The notes under the pieces are model-generated. The model had not been told where the DNA came from, did no database searches, and worked only from the letters and a program-made list of their open reading frames with translations. From positions 57,646,217 to 57,710,216 of the forward strand of contig NC_073691.1 of assembly GCF_029784155.1 (NCBI RefSeq): a stretch of DNA of 64,000 nucleotides, in the 5' to 3' direction. Source of the stretch: Uranotaenia lowii (lineage: Eukaryota > Arthropoda > Insecta > Diptera > Culicidae). Below are positions 32,217 through 45,000 of the stretch, piece after piece (within the stretch, counting starts at the first letter, position 1; the number at the start of each line of letters is the position of its first letter). The position numbers were made by a program, and so were the translations under genes.

Positions 32217-33199
32217 TTAGGCTTCCGCTTTTCCAAATCCGAATTGCCGGGCCTTACGCTTAACCCCTGCCATCAGATTTTGTACAGCCAACTTGTCCAC
32301 CTTCTTCGCCGCAGAAAGCCAGTTTGCCTTGAACTGCTGCACGTCCTTAGCAGTTTTTTTGGTCTTCTTTAGGTTCCGCTTGACAATAGCCCAGTATTTC
32401 TCAATTGGGCGGAGCTCTGGCGTGTTAGGAGGGTTCTCGTCCTTGGGAACCACCCGCACGTTGTTGGCGGCGTACCACTCCATGGCCTTTTTACCGCAAT
32501 GGCATGATGCCAAATCCGGCCAAAACAGTACGGAACAACCGCGTTTCTTCAGGAAAGGCAGCAGACGTTTATTCAAACACTCGTTCACGTAAATTTCTTG
32601 GTTGACAGTCCCGGAAGCTATGAAAATGCTGCTTCTCAAGCCACAGGTACAGATGGCTTGCCAAACCAGATATTTCTTCGCGAACTTTGACAGTTTCATG
32701 TGCTTGAAAATATCTGCTAGCTTTCCCCTTCATTTTGCCGTATAAAACTCCTGTCCCAGAAGCTGCTTGTAGTCGGCTTTGACGTAGGTTTCGTCGTCCT
32801 TTACCACGCAGTCAAACTTCGTCAGCATCGTCGTGTACATCTTCCGGGATCGCGCTTTGGCCGTCGTATTTTGTTTATCATCGCGATTTGGAAACACTAC
32901 CTTCTTGTAAGTCGATAGTCCGGCTTGTTTTGTGGCTCGATGCACGGTTGTAGACGATACACCCAGCTTATTTGCGACATCTCGGAGAGAAAGGTTAGGG
33001 TTTCGCTTAAAACTACCGGTAACTCTCTTTGTCGTCTCAGCGGCTTCCGGTTTTCGATTTCCCTCCGATCCAGACTTCCTGGCTGTCGACAAACGTTCCC
33101 CAAACACTTTAATTACATTTGTAACGAGTAGTTCGGATTTTCGCGCTGCGCGAGCAAAATTTTGATACGCTGCTCTCATTCCTTGGACGGCATTTTGAC
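32217..33199 (-). pseudogene. ITmD37E transposase, disabled by one stop and an N-terminal frameshift
   Basis: The enzyme cuts and pastes the element at TA. The catalytic residues are visible: DDETYVKAD (first Asp), WPDLASCHCGK (second Asp) and ELRPIEKYW (Glu) with exactly 37 residues between the second Asp and the Glu. The DNA-binding half shows LSLRDVANKLGVSSTTVHRA. Two defects are seen: an in-frame TGA at 32730-32732 after GQEFYTAK, with the frame continuing as RGKLADIFKHMKL; and a mixed frame at the N-terminus, where an ATG frame starting MPSKE (about 33190) has a stop and is shifted relative to the body. Otherwise about 330 codons are open, so the copy is moderately young. Confidence 0.9.
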
Positions 33200-33239
33200 A
33201 ACTGAAGAGTGAATTCCACAATCAAAATAGGTGCAACAT

Positions 33240-33242
<3 letters not shown>

Positions 33243-33301
<59 letters not shown>
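33243..33301. repeat. (CA)n microsatellite
   Basis: Uninterrupted CA dinucleotides for about 59 bp, in the 5' region of the ITmD37E element. Confidence 0.97.
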
Positions 33302-33304
<3 letters not shown>

Positions 33305-33396
33305 TCAAAATAAGGGGTGATCAGGTTTTCAAATGCAAAATTGGAAGAAATACGCCAAGTTGATATTGACCAAATTTCGACCGTATCACCCTTTAT

Positions 33397-33433
33397 TTCC
33401 AATTTTTAAGTATGTTTATTGGATTTTGAAGTT
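33397..33433. repeat. Right direct repeat bracketing the gypsy/ITmD37E block
   Basis: AAGTATGTTTATTGGATTTT and flanks match 29546-29582 in direct orientation. Confidence 0.6.
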
Positions 33434-35092
33434 CTGCTAATTGCACAATCCTGACAATGTGTAACACCAATTTTTTATATAGCAGATCATTTAGGGATCC
33501 TAAATTCGTATATAAGGTATATCAGGACATTTCTCTTCGGAAAAAACGTTATGGATGAATTTTGATCATATATTTTTATTTACTTTTTCTAGTGTATTTA
33601 CAAATGTGATATATTTGCATATATTTGAGTAAAGTATAAATTTGTCTTAGGATTTTTTAACTAATCCATCGGATCCGATTTTTTTTCCCATCATACACAC
33701 ACCTACTTGTATGGCGCCTTCTTAAGCATACTCACACACACGCACTTCCAATCAATCGTTATAAGGGGCCAACGTTTTTTTGTTTTTTTTTTGTTTGCTT
33801 TCACTATTCTGCGGATTTCAGTCTTCATCCCCTGCTGCCAGTTCAGTGCAAGTATGTATATTGAAATCTCGAGTTTAAACTCTCTCACTCTCTTTTAAAC
33901 AGGCTCACACAATTTTTCAACCAGTTTTGCTGCAAGTGCAATTTGCGCAGTCACTCCCACTTGGTGCGTTAAGATTAAAGGTAACCAATTCGATATCTGA
34001 CCCATCTCGTCAAACAGTTGGCAATGGTGCCAGTTTTTTTTAATTTGTTTTTTTTTTCTCCCATCCATCGGTAACGTAACTTAAGTGATAAGAGACGTTG
34101 TTTTTTTTCTCATTTCTCGATGGAGTTACTCTAAAATTTAGCATCGATGACTCTATACCGGATAGAAATGCATAAATAGTAGGTAGCAGATGATGAGCTT
34201 ATCCTATAACGTGATTCGAAACTGGACGTCATAAATACTTTCGCTTTCTACTCGCGGAGATGAAAAAGAAATAATGGAAACATTTATACGAAACTAAACC
34301 CTACGCTATCGATCGTCTTGAAGAAGGTATAAATAAGTCCTTAGCCTCTAATAGTATTTTATGTTTTTTTTTGTTTTCACACAACATCAAGCTACTTTTA
34401 GCAGACTAATACGATCTGGCGCGAGCACTAAAGCGCAACAAAAAAAAAAGTCAACTTCACTGGAATTACGAGACATTCTCAAATCGGGGGAGAACCTTCC
34501 AGGAATCGTAATCGTTTCCAGTTTCTTTTCAATCGTATTTACATTTTTTTCGTTTTTGTTTTTGTATCTTCTACTATCAAGCGATGATTCGGTTTAATCC
34601 TCAGAATAATTTCAATTTCAATAACTATTTACTATGTTTTAAAAGCTAAGAGTGAAAAATGGGACATTTATACGGAGAAAAGCCTTGTTATTTGTTTTTT
34701 TTTATCATACAGTTCAAAGGCGTCATCAATTCTTTTAAATTTATTCTGTGTCCAATTTCTTGTTATGAGTCCTTACAAACTTTTTATTCCTAATGTGGGC
34801 TCCAAAGGTTTCATTTTCAATTTCCAATTTTTTAACTTGATTCTGATATATTCTCCTTCTTAGCTTGATCAATGTCGTTCAAGTTTTCTTCAAAAATTTT
34901 AATATGCTCTTCATCCAACGTTTCGAATTTTAATCAATACATCAACCAATCTAAAAATAACAATCGGGTGGCTTAAAATTTGAAATTCTGAAAATTTACT
35001 CTTTGACCGAGATATTTTTAAATTGGAATGTAGTTAAAAAAAAATGTTTTTTTTTCAAAACAAAAAAAAATGGCACCTCTGAAATTTAATAC
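33434..35092. other. AT-rich intergenic DNA with homopolymer runs
   Basis: Many T-runs and A-runs. Short open frames (34361-34597 and others) lack family features. No gene or repeat family was recognised. Confidence 0.45.
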
Positions 35093-35100
35093 ATTGTAGA

Positions 35101-35520
35101 CAGAGGTGCCAGGTGTCCTGATTTATCAGGATTTGCCCTGATTTTCGAGAGACCGTCCTGATTTTTCAAAAACTCTCGAGTTGTCCTGATTTTTGAAAAT
35201 TTGTCCCTAAAATGTCCGGATTTGTCCTGATTTTCGGTATGATCGAATTTGTAGTTAAATTATGAGAAAATCGAATAAATAGGTTATAAAATAGTTAAAC
35301 TCATTAAATTGTGTTTTTCGATAAGAACTACCGGCCAGCCTACAAGTTGCGCACTGTTGTTGCATAAATCATGGAGTTTACAGCACCTGTATTGCGCCTT
35401 TATTTATGCAATCTAAGCAGAAATCCTTATTGTTTCCATGAATAAAGAGGTGTCCTGAAAAAATCCTGATTTTTAACTTCGAGTTGTCCTGATTTTTGAC
35501 GTAAACACCTGGCACCCCTG
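35101..35520. mobile_element. hAT-type MITE with 8-bp target duplication
   Basis: The 420-bp element has ends CAGAGGTGCCAGGTGT and (inverted) CAGGGGTGCCAGGTGT and is flanked by ATTGTAGA on both sides (35093-35100 and 35521-35528). CAG-type ends with an 8-bp duplication are the hAT signature. Inside are repeated TGTCCTGATTTTT motifs. It has no ORF. Confidence 0.9.
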
Positions 35521-35528
35521 ATTGTAGA

Positions 35529-38333
35529 CGAGAGTGTTTTCCCTATCAGATACTTTATTGCTGGAAACGCTTTTGGAAGCACTCCAAATTTTCATGCTTA
35601 AGTTTTTTAAGGTACCTTGAAAAAAAAATTCAACTGAGCAAGTTAAAAAAACGGAAGTCTAATCTAAATTTTTGAAGAAAAAAAAATTAAAATGTTAATA
35701 AAAATTTAAACTAAAGTACAAGTGAACTTCTGAAAAGAATAAAAGTTTCTGGCAACATTGCAAAACCACTTGAAGTGTTTCGTGATCAAAATGTATGTGT
35801 TTATTCAAAAAAAAATGTACTTCAAACTGGAGTTTTCAATGCATTAAAAATCTCTTCACGATGTGAGTAAAAGTTTTTTTTTATTTTTTTTTTACTTTTA
35901 AATATTTCGGGTTTTTTCATCATCATAAGTTGCCCCTAAAATCATTTAATCTAGTTGTTTATAGAGAAGTATTTGAACATGCTTTACAGAGTTACCAAAT
36001 ATGATGTTTTTTTTTTGTATTTACAGATTTTAAGCACACTCATATTTATAAAACTTTTGTAAACATTTTCAATCAAAGACAACTACCGAATAAGATTAGT
36101 AATTAGCAACTTGTAATCTTTGCCAACAAAGTCAATTTGTTTAAATATAACAAAAAAATGTCAATATTGGCTCTTATAAATTTTATCGGCACACTGTTTC
36201 TTTCCTTTTAAGCTTTCGTGATAAAAGCTCAAAATATGATTTTCGTTTTTCTTCAGTGAACTTAAATATATTTTCAGTTTTCTACAGATGGAAATTTTGT
36301 GTTTTTTCTGCAGTGTTGCCGAAAATTAGTTTTATAGATTTTTGAAAATTTTGAATCAAAATTGGTACCCCTTTTTCAATGCTCTAATTTAAAAATGTTC
36401 AATATTTTACCGTGCATCTAGAGATGCCGGGATTTTTTAAATTTCAACAAAAAGGTAGTGTGAAAACTTTTAATGAAAATTTATTTATTAACTTAATTTA
36501 TTAAAGCCGATCAAACTGATTGATAAAATTCAAAATTCAGAAAATAATTTTCATTTTATGATGTTATTAAATTTTAAAATTATATCGCCAACATTGAAGT
36601 TTTGATGCTTTCATGAGCTCAGTCAGTCCTTTTCCAATATTTTCGATGGATCGTTTAAGAAAACTATAAAAAAATCTTTTTTAATGTCATTTTTAAAATT
36701 GGTTAAATTTTTTAGGAACACTGCATTTTAATTTCTAAGCTTTCACTGTTAACTGTTTTCAGTCTTTAACAATTTTTTTTTCAAGATCGCATTTACACTA
36801 TAAAGCATATGTTTTTTTTGCAGTGCTGCCAGAAACGTCATTTTCTTTTTTATTTCATTTAAAATAGGAGAATTGAAGTCAAAGTTCCATCGTAATTTTG
36901 TACCACCATAAAAAAAATAAATTTCAGAATTTAGTATTTTTTTAATTTTGCATCTTGTTTTTAAAAAATTAGAAAAATAGTAGAGATGCCATATGTTTTT
37001 CATAAAAGTTTTTTTTAAGTTGTGTGAAAGCTGTGAAAAATAAATGTATTTTTATAGACATTATACAAATTTGTCAAAAACGTTTAACATAAGGTTGACA
37101 GAAATTTTTTTTCAGCACGTATTCGAGCCGGACAAATCTGACTTATTTAATCTAAAAACCTAGCAAAATCCGGGCATTTGATTTCAAAATTGTAGACTAA
37201 AATTAGGGCAATATCCGGACAAATTTGGTAAAAACTTAGGAATTATTCATCAAAAATCAAGAAAATAAAATGTCCATCCAAATTTAGCAGTAAATTTTAA
37301 TTTTTAATTTTAGGCTTTCAAAAAACCTTTCATGGTTATATTTTAACTTTCTCAAAAAAAAGCTTTTGCAACGCATGAATAAAAAAAAATACAGCACAAT
37401 TTGTTTTTTTTTTTTTAGTTTAATTCGAGAATGAGAATAAACCCGGGAAAATCCTGGCAACCGGGCTACCGAATATTACATAAAATATCCGGGCAAACCC
37501 GAATAAAACCGGGTAATCTGGCAACCTCAGTTTAACCAGCAATTTTTTTAAATCAGACCTAAAATTGATTTTGAAAATTTAAAATTTTCATTTTTTAAAC
37601 AAACTTTGTGAAGGGAAAAACTAAGGAATTCCAATGCAGAAAACAATCGTGATAACACTAGTTAGAGTTAAAGATTCGAACGTTGGTTTTGAAGCATTTT
37701 TTCTTCGAAATCGAACAGCGTACATTAAAGTGTGGTCATAAACTTATGGGGACTTCCCAAGCTCAACATCTTGTAGCTCTCAACCCCTTTTGGGTTGATT
37801 CATTTTAAAAAGAAACTGTACAAAATTTCCCGTTTATTAAACAACCTTCAAAAGCCTTAAGGTCACAGAATATGTGTTGAAAAAAGTCTAAATTTGCATT
37901 AAAAAAATGAAAAATGTTTTCGCAACACTGTTACTTTTTTTCAAAATTTACAAAGTTAAATTCTTGAGGAAACAACTTTCCGAAAGGAAGTAATAAAAGT
38001 ACAACTTATTTTTCAATTTAATTCCTTGACGGTATAAAAGTACAAAGCTGCTACAGTGCTGCCAATTACGATTTTTTCGTAAATTTTCCCTATTTTCATA
38101 GAAATTTCCTTCCTTCTTTCATAGTCTTAAGGGGGTCGTCTTATGATTATCTGATTTAGTTAAAATTTTGTAGACTTCCTTTTATTGTTGATTAGTTCAG
38201 GTTTAAGAGCTTCCAGGTTTTAAGGAAGCTTAGAAATTGGGCCACCCTATTGTACGTTCACGACTTCAATTCTGAATTCTGATTCGATGCTCACTTTCTG
38301 GTGATACAGGTTCAAAAAATCGATTCTCGACTC
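35529..38333. other. AT-rich 3' flank of the CPAP1-like gene, with old repeat debris
   Basis: 37120-37520 contains degenerate CCGGG/CCGGACAAAT motifs (GGGAAAATCCTGGCAACCGG, AAACCGGGTAATCTGGCAAC) of the same CCGGGAA family seen at 41226-41545, 42934-44714 and 53154-56274. GCAGTGTTGCCGAAAAT and GCAGTGCTGCCAGAAAC recur around 36310 and 36820. No gene. Confidence 0.5.
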
Positions 38334-39033
38334 TTACTTTTTCCTCCTACTTTCGTCCTCATCGTAACCCTTCGTCGGGGTCAAATGACCACTCGTACCG
38401 TCGTGTTTAACCTCAATCCGGGCTCCCCGCATGGTGTGCATAAGTGCATCTAGAGGTGGTCCCGAAGAGGTTGGAGTCGCAATCGTACTACTACTTACGC
38501 TGCTAATGCTTGTGCTAACACTGCTCCCGGTACTGGAGGCATAATGAGCATCCGTAGCAGGTTCCTCCGCGTGATGTAGAACAATCGGTCCTGGCAGTGG
38601 TCCCAGTGGTCCGAGCGCCGGTTCTTCGTAATCTTCCGTTCCGGTCGAACTGGTCGGGGCACTTGGAGCCGTCACCACAATCGGTCCCTTTACGGCCAGG
38701 GCCCGACCTCGGACGTAATCCTTATCGATGTCTTCCAGGGTGATCGGAGTAACGGCCCCATCATGATCATCGGCCAGCTGTCCTGGAGTTACGATAGGTT
38801 CCGGAGTTGGTCCGCTAATGCCACCGGCTGCCACTACAGGCTCCAACGAGTTTTCCGTAACGTACTGAATCGGATGTGGTTGGTTCTGATTGTACCGGTT
38901 GTCGTTGTCCTCCAGCTTGTTCCCATTCAGTTCATCATTTTCATTATCGACCGGGGCTTTAGTAACGGCCTTACCTTTGGCCCTCTGCTGTTTCATTTTT
39001 TCCTCCATTTCCTGGAACTTGATGGCGAGGTAC
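38334..39033 (-). CDS. CPAP1-like gene, last exon
   Basis: Acceptor TTTCAACAG|GTACC; it completes the Lys codon split by a 59-nt intron and continues YLAIKFQEMEEKMKQQRAK, then an acidic, Pro/Thr/Ser-rich tail ending DEDESRRKK and TAA at 38334-38336. No Cys occurs after the CBM14 domain. Confidence 0.9.
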
Positions 39034-42000
39034 CTGTTGAAAAAACGTCAAATAGAGTTAACTTGACCTTAGGATTGCACGCCTACACCTACTTATCAAC
39101 CAGCGGTCCGCTATAGTCTTCCGGGAACTTCGGGGTGAAGGGCAGGATGTACTTGTAGAGTCGTTCATTGAGCACGTACAGCTGAGCCGTTGTCGAGCAT
39201 TTCACGTTGAACCACCAATCGCAAGTCAGGGCAACCTTCGAAAAGGAGGAAAAAGAAAAATTAAAAAGAAATATGGGTACTCTACTGAATCGTTACACCT
39301 TCCCCCTTCTGTAAAATAACGTAAGACAATTTAGTAATTATCTTTAGTTAATATTCCAAGAACTTAACCAATCGTGTTATATTCGATCTACACTGTGGCG
39401 AGAAGTTTTCAAGTTTTCAACCGCAACGACACAATTCAAAATAAATGACTCATCAATTAGTGGACACAAGAACCCTACTCCACCATTACAAATCTTCAAG
39501 ACGATCTTGTTCGTTCTAACATCAGCGTAACTCCCAACTTACGAGAGACTAATTTCAAGCCTTCCTTTCTCTCTCAAGAGAGCCTCTAGTCCCACATATT
39601 TTCATCCTCTTCACTCTTAATTGGCTATAGAAATTTTATCTTTTGATATCACCAGTGCTTCTTACAAAAATCCATCTGATTGTCCAAGCCCTAGGTTTAC
39701 TGGTTAATCAGAAGACAATGTTTGAGGAATGTCTGTTGACAATACAGTTAATCAAGATACGTATCCGTAGAGACTTCGAGGTGGTAACGAAAACATTACA
39801 TATCTGTTTCTTGAGGTTCCCAACCCAAGGAATTTGTCAACGTGGAAAATAGGAAGGAAAGTTCAGATATCTAGCCTAGTCCAAAACCAGATGAAGACGA
39901 CTGGTTGAGAGGCGGACTCCAAGTTGGCGTGGACTTAATATTTGGTGTCGATAAACTGACCTTGACCTTGTTGACCTTGGAAAGAATATAGAGGGACAAT
40001 CTTCTGAACAATCTCTGGGACTCACTGTTCTGCGAGAGTAAGACCGTAGGACTGCCCTCCTAAATAAGCAATTTTCGGTCAAAACACTTATCGATGGATG
40101 GAGTCAATTTTAGTTTTTCTCTGGCGGGATATACCATAGGTGTAGAGCGATTTCCGGTGCCTGGAAAATTCATCTGAGCCATTGCCGGATGAACCTTTCG
40201 CCGTAAACCATCAGAATAGTTCCGTAAGAAGTCCTATGAGGGCGACCAATGAGTCTCGCTAGGTAAGAAGACCTCTAGTCGTTAAGAGGAAAAATCAGAC
40301 CTTGATTCATCACGAGGAGAGGTCGGGGCTTGAGTCGTTAAATGGGAGGTCAGGCATTGAATCATCAAGATGAGAGGACATTAATGGATGTATGCTGAAG
40401 ATTTTTTAGTTCATGAGTATTGCCGGAGAGCGCACAAACGCATTTCGGAGTTGGACCAAAGGAGGAACAAAATGTTGTCGCTTATTAAGACTAGGATCAT
40501 TACCTATCTCTGTTGACTCTCCAGAAGTTTCTTCCAGAATCGTCAGCTACGGTTTATAAAAACCGAGTAATTCAAGAAAATGAGGTCTCAAAAATGGCTC
40601 TACAAAGGTCGAAATTCAATTCAAACCTAAGGAACATTCCTTATAACGAGCTTCTACCCGTATCTATCAAACCAGTGGAGAACTGAAATGGGTTTAGGTG
40701 TCTTCTCTATGTCTTATTAAACGGAGAGGTACTCATACTCGGAATATACTATCGGATCTTAAGGTATCGGAGCTCCAGTTTTGTTGGAAACCCAAGAATA
40801 CAGGCTACAGCTGTTAGAAAGCTTAGAGAACAGAAAATCGACCTAATCCTAATGTCAACGCTTTTAATGACATAACACACTAGACCAGGGATGAGCAACG
40901 CGTGGTCCGCGGGGCGCATGCGGCCAACGGCACACTCATGTGCGGCCCGCGAAGGTTTTCTGAAATTGATTTAAATTTCTCGATATTTTACCATAGATTG
41001 TTTTTGGGAATTATTAAGCAAACAGTAGCAAAATCATGTCTTCCATATAAGAGTTAAGATTAATTATGAAGCTTTTGGGAACAGCCTTACATTTTTTCCT
41101 AACTACAAAATGTCAAAGATTTACCTGGCATCGCGAATTATCATAAAATAAAAGTCCGTTCAAAACCAAAAAGAATGGTATGTCAAAGACTTCATCAAAC
41201 TTCAGTGCAAAAGTAAAAAAAATCGTTAAGCTATATAATAGGCATTCCGAAATTTTACCTGTACATCTCCGGGCCAGGCATATCTGGTCGATTTTTTGAA
41301 AAAACCTGGTAAAAATCGAGCATTTGATTTCAAATTTTTCCATCCAAAAACCGCATAATATCCGGGAAAAATTTGAGCTAAATGGAAGTACTACTCGAAC
41401 AAAATCAGAGAAGATTGAATCGAGTCACCTGGAATTTATTTTTTTCTTCCAAACTCATTTTCAAATTTCGCAACAAATGTAAAATGTCAAATTATTTCTT
41501 GAATATCCGGGAATAAACCGGACAATCTGGAATGCTTACCTTAAAGCTACAGATGAGCACAAGCCTAAGTTCAATGGCAAAATGATTGTTTTTTAAACTT
41601 GATGCAAAAATAATGTTTTATGGTAAATATGTCCAGAGAAGAGTATATTAAAGATTTATTTATTTCATACAATTTGACAAAAACTGGCTTGTTTCGTTTG
41701 CACAGAAAAAACTGAAACCATTTACTTGTGAAATATTTTCGGTTCGATAAATCATGCCTAACATTGATTGATTGAGTCATTTTAGGAATGGATATTGGCA
41801 ATTCACATTATCAATGTCACAAAATATTCATAAACAAGCTTTAGAAATCCTATTCCTGCAATGGAATTTTAATTAAATTAAGAAAACCCTTGGTAATTGT
41901 TAAAAAAAACAAGAATTAAGAAACAAAACTGTAAATTAGATTTTTCGACAAAATCTCAAACTTTGTCCAACATCCCAATGCAAGATCTTATTCAGAACTC

Positions 42001-45000
42001 TAAATTGTAAAAAAAAACTTTTCAAAAATATGCACAGAAAAGTTAAATTTTAATATATAATAAATTTCGATAAGCATTCAACGTGGAACGTTGAATAAGT
42101 TTGACCTTTATTAATCGCTAGAGACTTTCAAATGAAAGTACCACCGACTTTTATAATTCGTGAAAGGTGTTCAAAAATTTGCGCTTTTGTTAAAATAAAG
42201 CAATGCAAATTATATTTCTTTTTAGAAGAACGAATGATTGCAAGAAGTTCAAATCAATAAAAATAAATAAATTATTTCGGCTGATGGTCCGACTCAAATT
42301 TGAAACGTTTTCCTTTTTAGTCTATTTTTAATCAAAAATTTTAAGTTATAAAATGTTGATGTTTATTTTAAATATTTCTATTGAAATGATAACTAGCCAT
42401 AAACTTCTGCAAATTATCAATCAATGACCAATTTGGCAAAGAAGGGCTTAACAGCGATAAGCCAACATGAGTAAACAAAGTTATTAAAAAATTAATCAGT
42501 GTTATTTTAAGTGCGGCCCGCCGAAAAACTTTGAACTTAAATTGGTCCGTCGTTTTGGGACAAATGTTAGCTCAGAAATATCTTGTTGTAACCCTTTTTG
42601 AATATTTAAATATCAACTAGAGTTTGTTAAGAACTTATTTATGCAGTTATGCAACAAACGATAATTTTTTTTAGAAATACTTGTTTTTAGACTTATGCAA
42701 GTTGAACTACATATATGGTAAAATCCGTTTGCACTTGTCCCGGTGCATCTTACTTGAAAATTAAGTTTGAAATTAAAAAATAATTCTGAGGTTTTGTGTA
42801 ATGTTTGATTGGATAAATCCAGAGAATACTCATAACACTTGTTTTTCAATCGATTGTTATTGAACAGATTAAGTCATTGAGTTTAAATCTTGAATTGTAT
42901 TATTTTATCTTAAATGAGAATGTTGATAACAGGGAGGCCAGCAAACCGGGGAATAACCGGGAATTGAAAATGGGTCCGGGAAAACCTGGAGTTTCAAATC
43001 AAAACCGGAAAATTTTTTTTATGAACAGTTTTTCCTCTAAATAAATCTATTAAATTCAAAAGTTCATTCATATCATCATAAATATTTTTTTTCTCAAAAG
43101 CGGTATAAAATCGGGATCTAAGTTCGATGGAGCAAATTTGGGAAAAAAGGCAGGAATTTCTTGAAAAACCGGGATTTTTTGAGCTTAACGCATCCATTTT
43201 AGTGCTGTTTCGGTTCCAAAATATTTGAGATGTGTTTTGTGAATTTTTCTTTTTGACTGTTTTGAATTGGGGTTATGAATGCTACAATTGATCAAAAGTC
43301 ACAATTTTTAGCACACATTTTTATCATAACCATTCTTCAAGTTTTTTTTAATACAACATTTTCAAAAAAAATTTCCATTGAATCAAATTTTCCAAAAACT
43401 ACCGAAAGTTTGACCAAAAATGAAAAATCAAATTATTGAAAAGCGGCAAAGTGTGAAAAACTTATCTCTCATATGGTTGATAAAATAGTCTTTCAAAATT
43501 AAGTAACCTTTGAAAGTCGGGAATTCATTAAATCATGAGAGGGAAAATGCGAGAAAACAGATAAATTGAAAATGAATGGCCACCATGTTAGATGGTTAAT
43601 AAAATGCACAAAAGGTAGAACAAGATACCAAATTTGTATGTGATTTTAAATTCTGCGCTTTTACTGATTATCACATACTTTATTGATTAAAAATGTTGAG
43701 AAATACAGAATTTAGATTAACATGTCAGGTCCAGAATCAAGCACCCGAAACTCAGGTTCTGAAAAATATTTAAAACTATAAAATTAAAAACCTTACTCAG
43801 TATTCAGAGCGAGGTTTGAAACAAAATTTCAGAATTCTTGGGAGGAATAGAATACAGCGGTCAAAATTTCACAGAAAAAAAATTGAATATCAATCATTAG
43901 CTATCAACTGGCTAAGCATTTGAAATAAAAATAAAATTCGAATCATGAATTCAAATTTAAAGATAAGTTTTGATTTATAGATCCTTAATTCACCCGGAAT
44001 TTTCCGTTGATAATCATATTTAAAATTTCAGAATTCAGAAACCAGGGCTCAATAATCAATTCAGTACGCGATCAACGCTTGAGATTTAGCTGAGTAAGCA
44101 ATGAGGGTTGCCTCCTAAACCGATGTCCGCGAGTTCGATCCCAAGAGGAAACAAAACAACACAGTTTAATCGGATAAGATTTTCAATAACTGTCCGCCAA
44201 CTGCAAAGTTAGTACAAAGTCGCCATATGCCATAAAAATGATAAAACGCCTATAAACAAAAAAAAAGATAAACTATTTTTCAACTAGACATAATGCAATC
44301 GAAAAAGTGTTGATAAAATCATAAATAAAATGCAGATTTTGGCACCAGATGTAGATTGAGGAATGAAGAATCGTTTGGTATAAAAACTCAAAATTGACAA
44401 TTTTTTCATCCCTCTGATCCTAAAGTTCTAAATTATTCTCTTATTCCTTAGCATTAACACCAGCTTAAACTATGTCCTGTGAAATCCCAACAAACATCAT
44501 CGTTATCTGAATAACCTTTGAATTTAAAGTTTGAATAACTAAAAATTTCAAACCCTCTCACACTTTTACGTTCAACGTTTAAAAAATGTGTTATTTTGGT
44601 TAAAAAAAAACCCTGATTACCATATTCATTTGTGTTTTTGTAAACTGGGAAAATCATAAAATCTCGTACAAGAAAACCGGGAATTTGGGAATGGTAACTC
44701 GCTGGCCACCCTGTGATAACCACCAACAATATTCAGGATTTTTTTATATCTGAACAAAAAATTCTAAACCTATTTTTCTCCTTTCAAAACCAATCGTTTC
44801 CTTGACTCATTGGGTTAAAACTTATCTATATGAATTTTATTTACACTTTTTGCTTGAATAAATAAAACATAGTAATTTACAGTATAAAAAGTTTCCAGAT
44901 TTCATACCATGACGAGTGCTGTTTGGCATTCCTTCAAGTTGTAATGAGTCATGTCTTCAAGTTTAGGTATATTGCGAAAAAATATATTAAACATGATTTT

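Larger units (their letters stand above)
32090..33393 (-). mobile_element. ITmD37E-type (Tc1/mariner superfamily) transposon
   Basis: The ends AAGGGTGATACGATCAAAAT and (inverted) AAGGGTGATACGGTCGAAAT are flanked by TA on both sides (32088-32089 and 33394-33395), the Tc1/mariner target. The element is 1304 bp and encodes a DD37E transposase on the minus strand. It is inserted in the gag part of the gypsy remnant. A (CA)n microsatellite lies in its 5' region. Confidence 0.9.

Noticed and set aside
44088..44150. Functional tRNA gene
   Set aside because: Only box-like motifs are present; I could not pair acceptor and anticodon stems.
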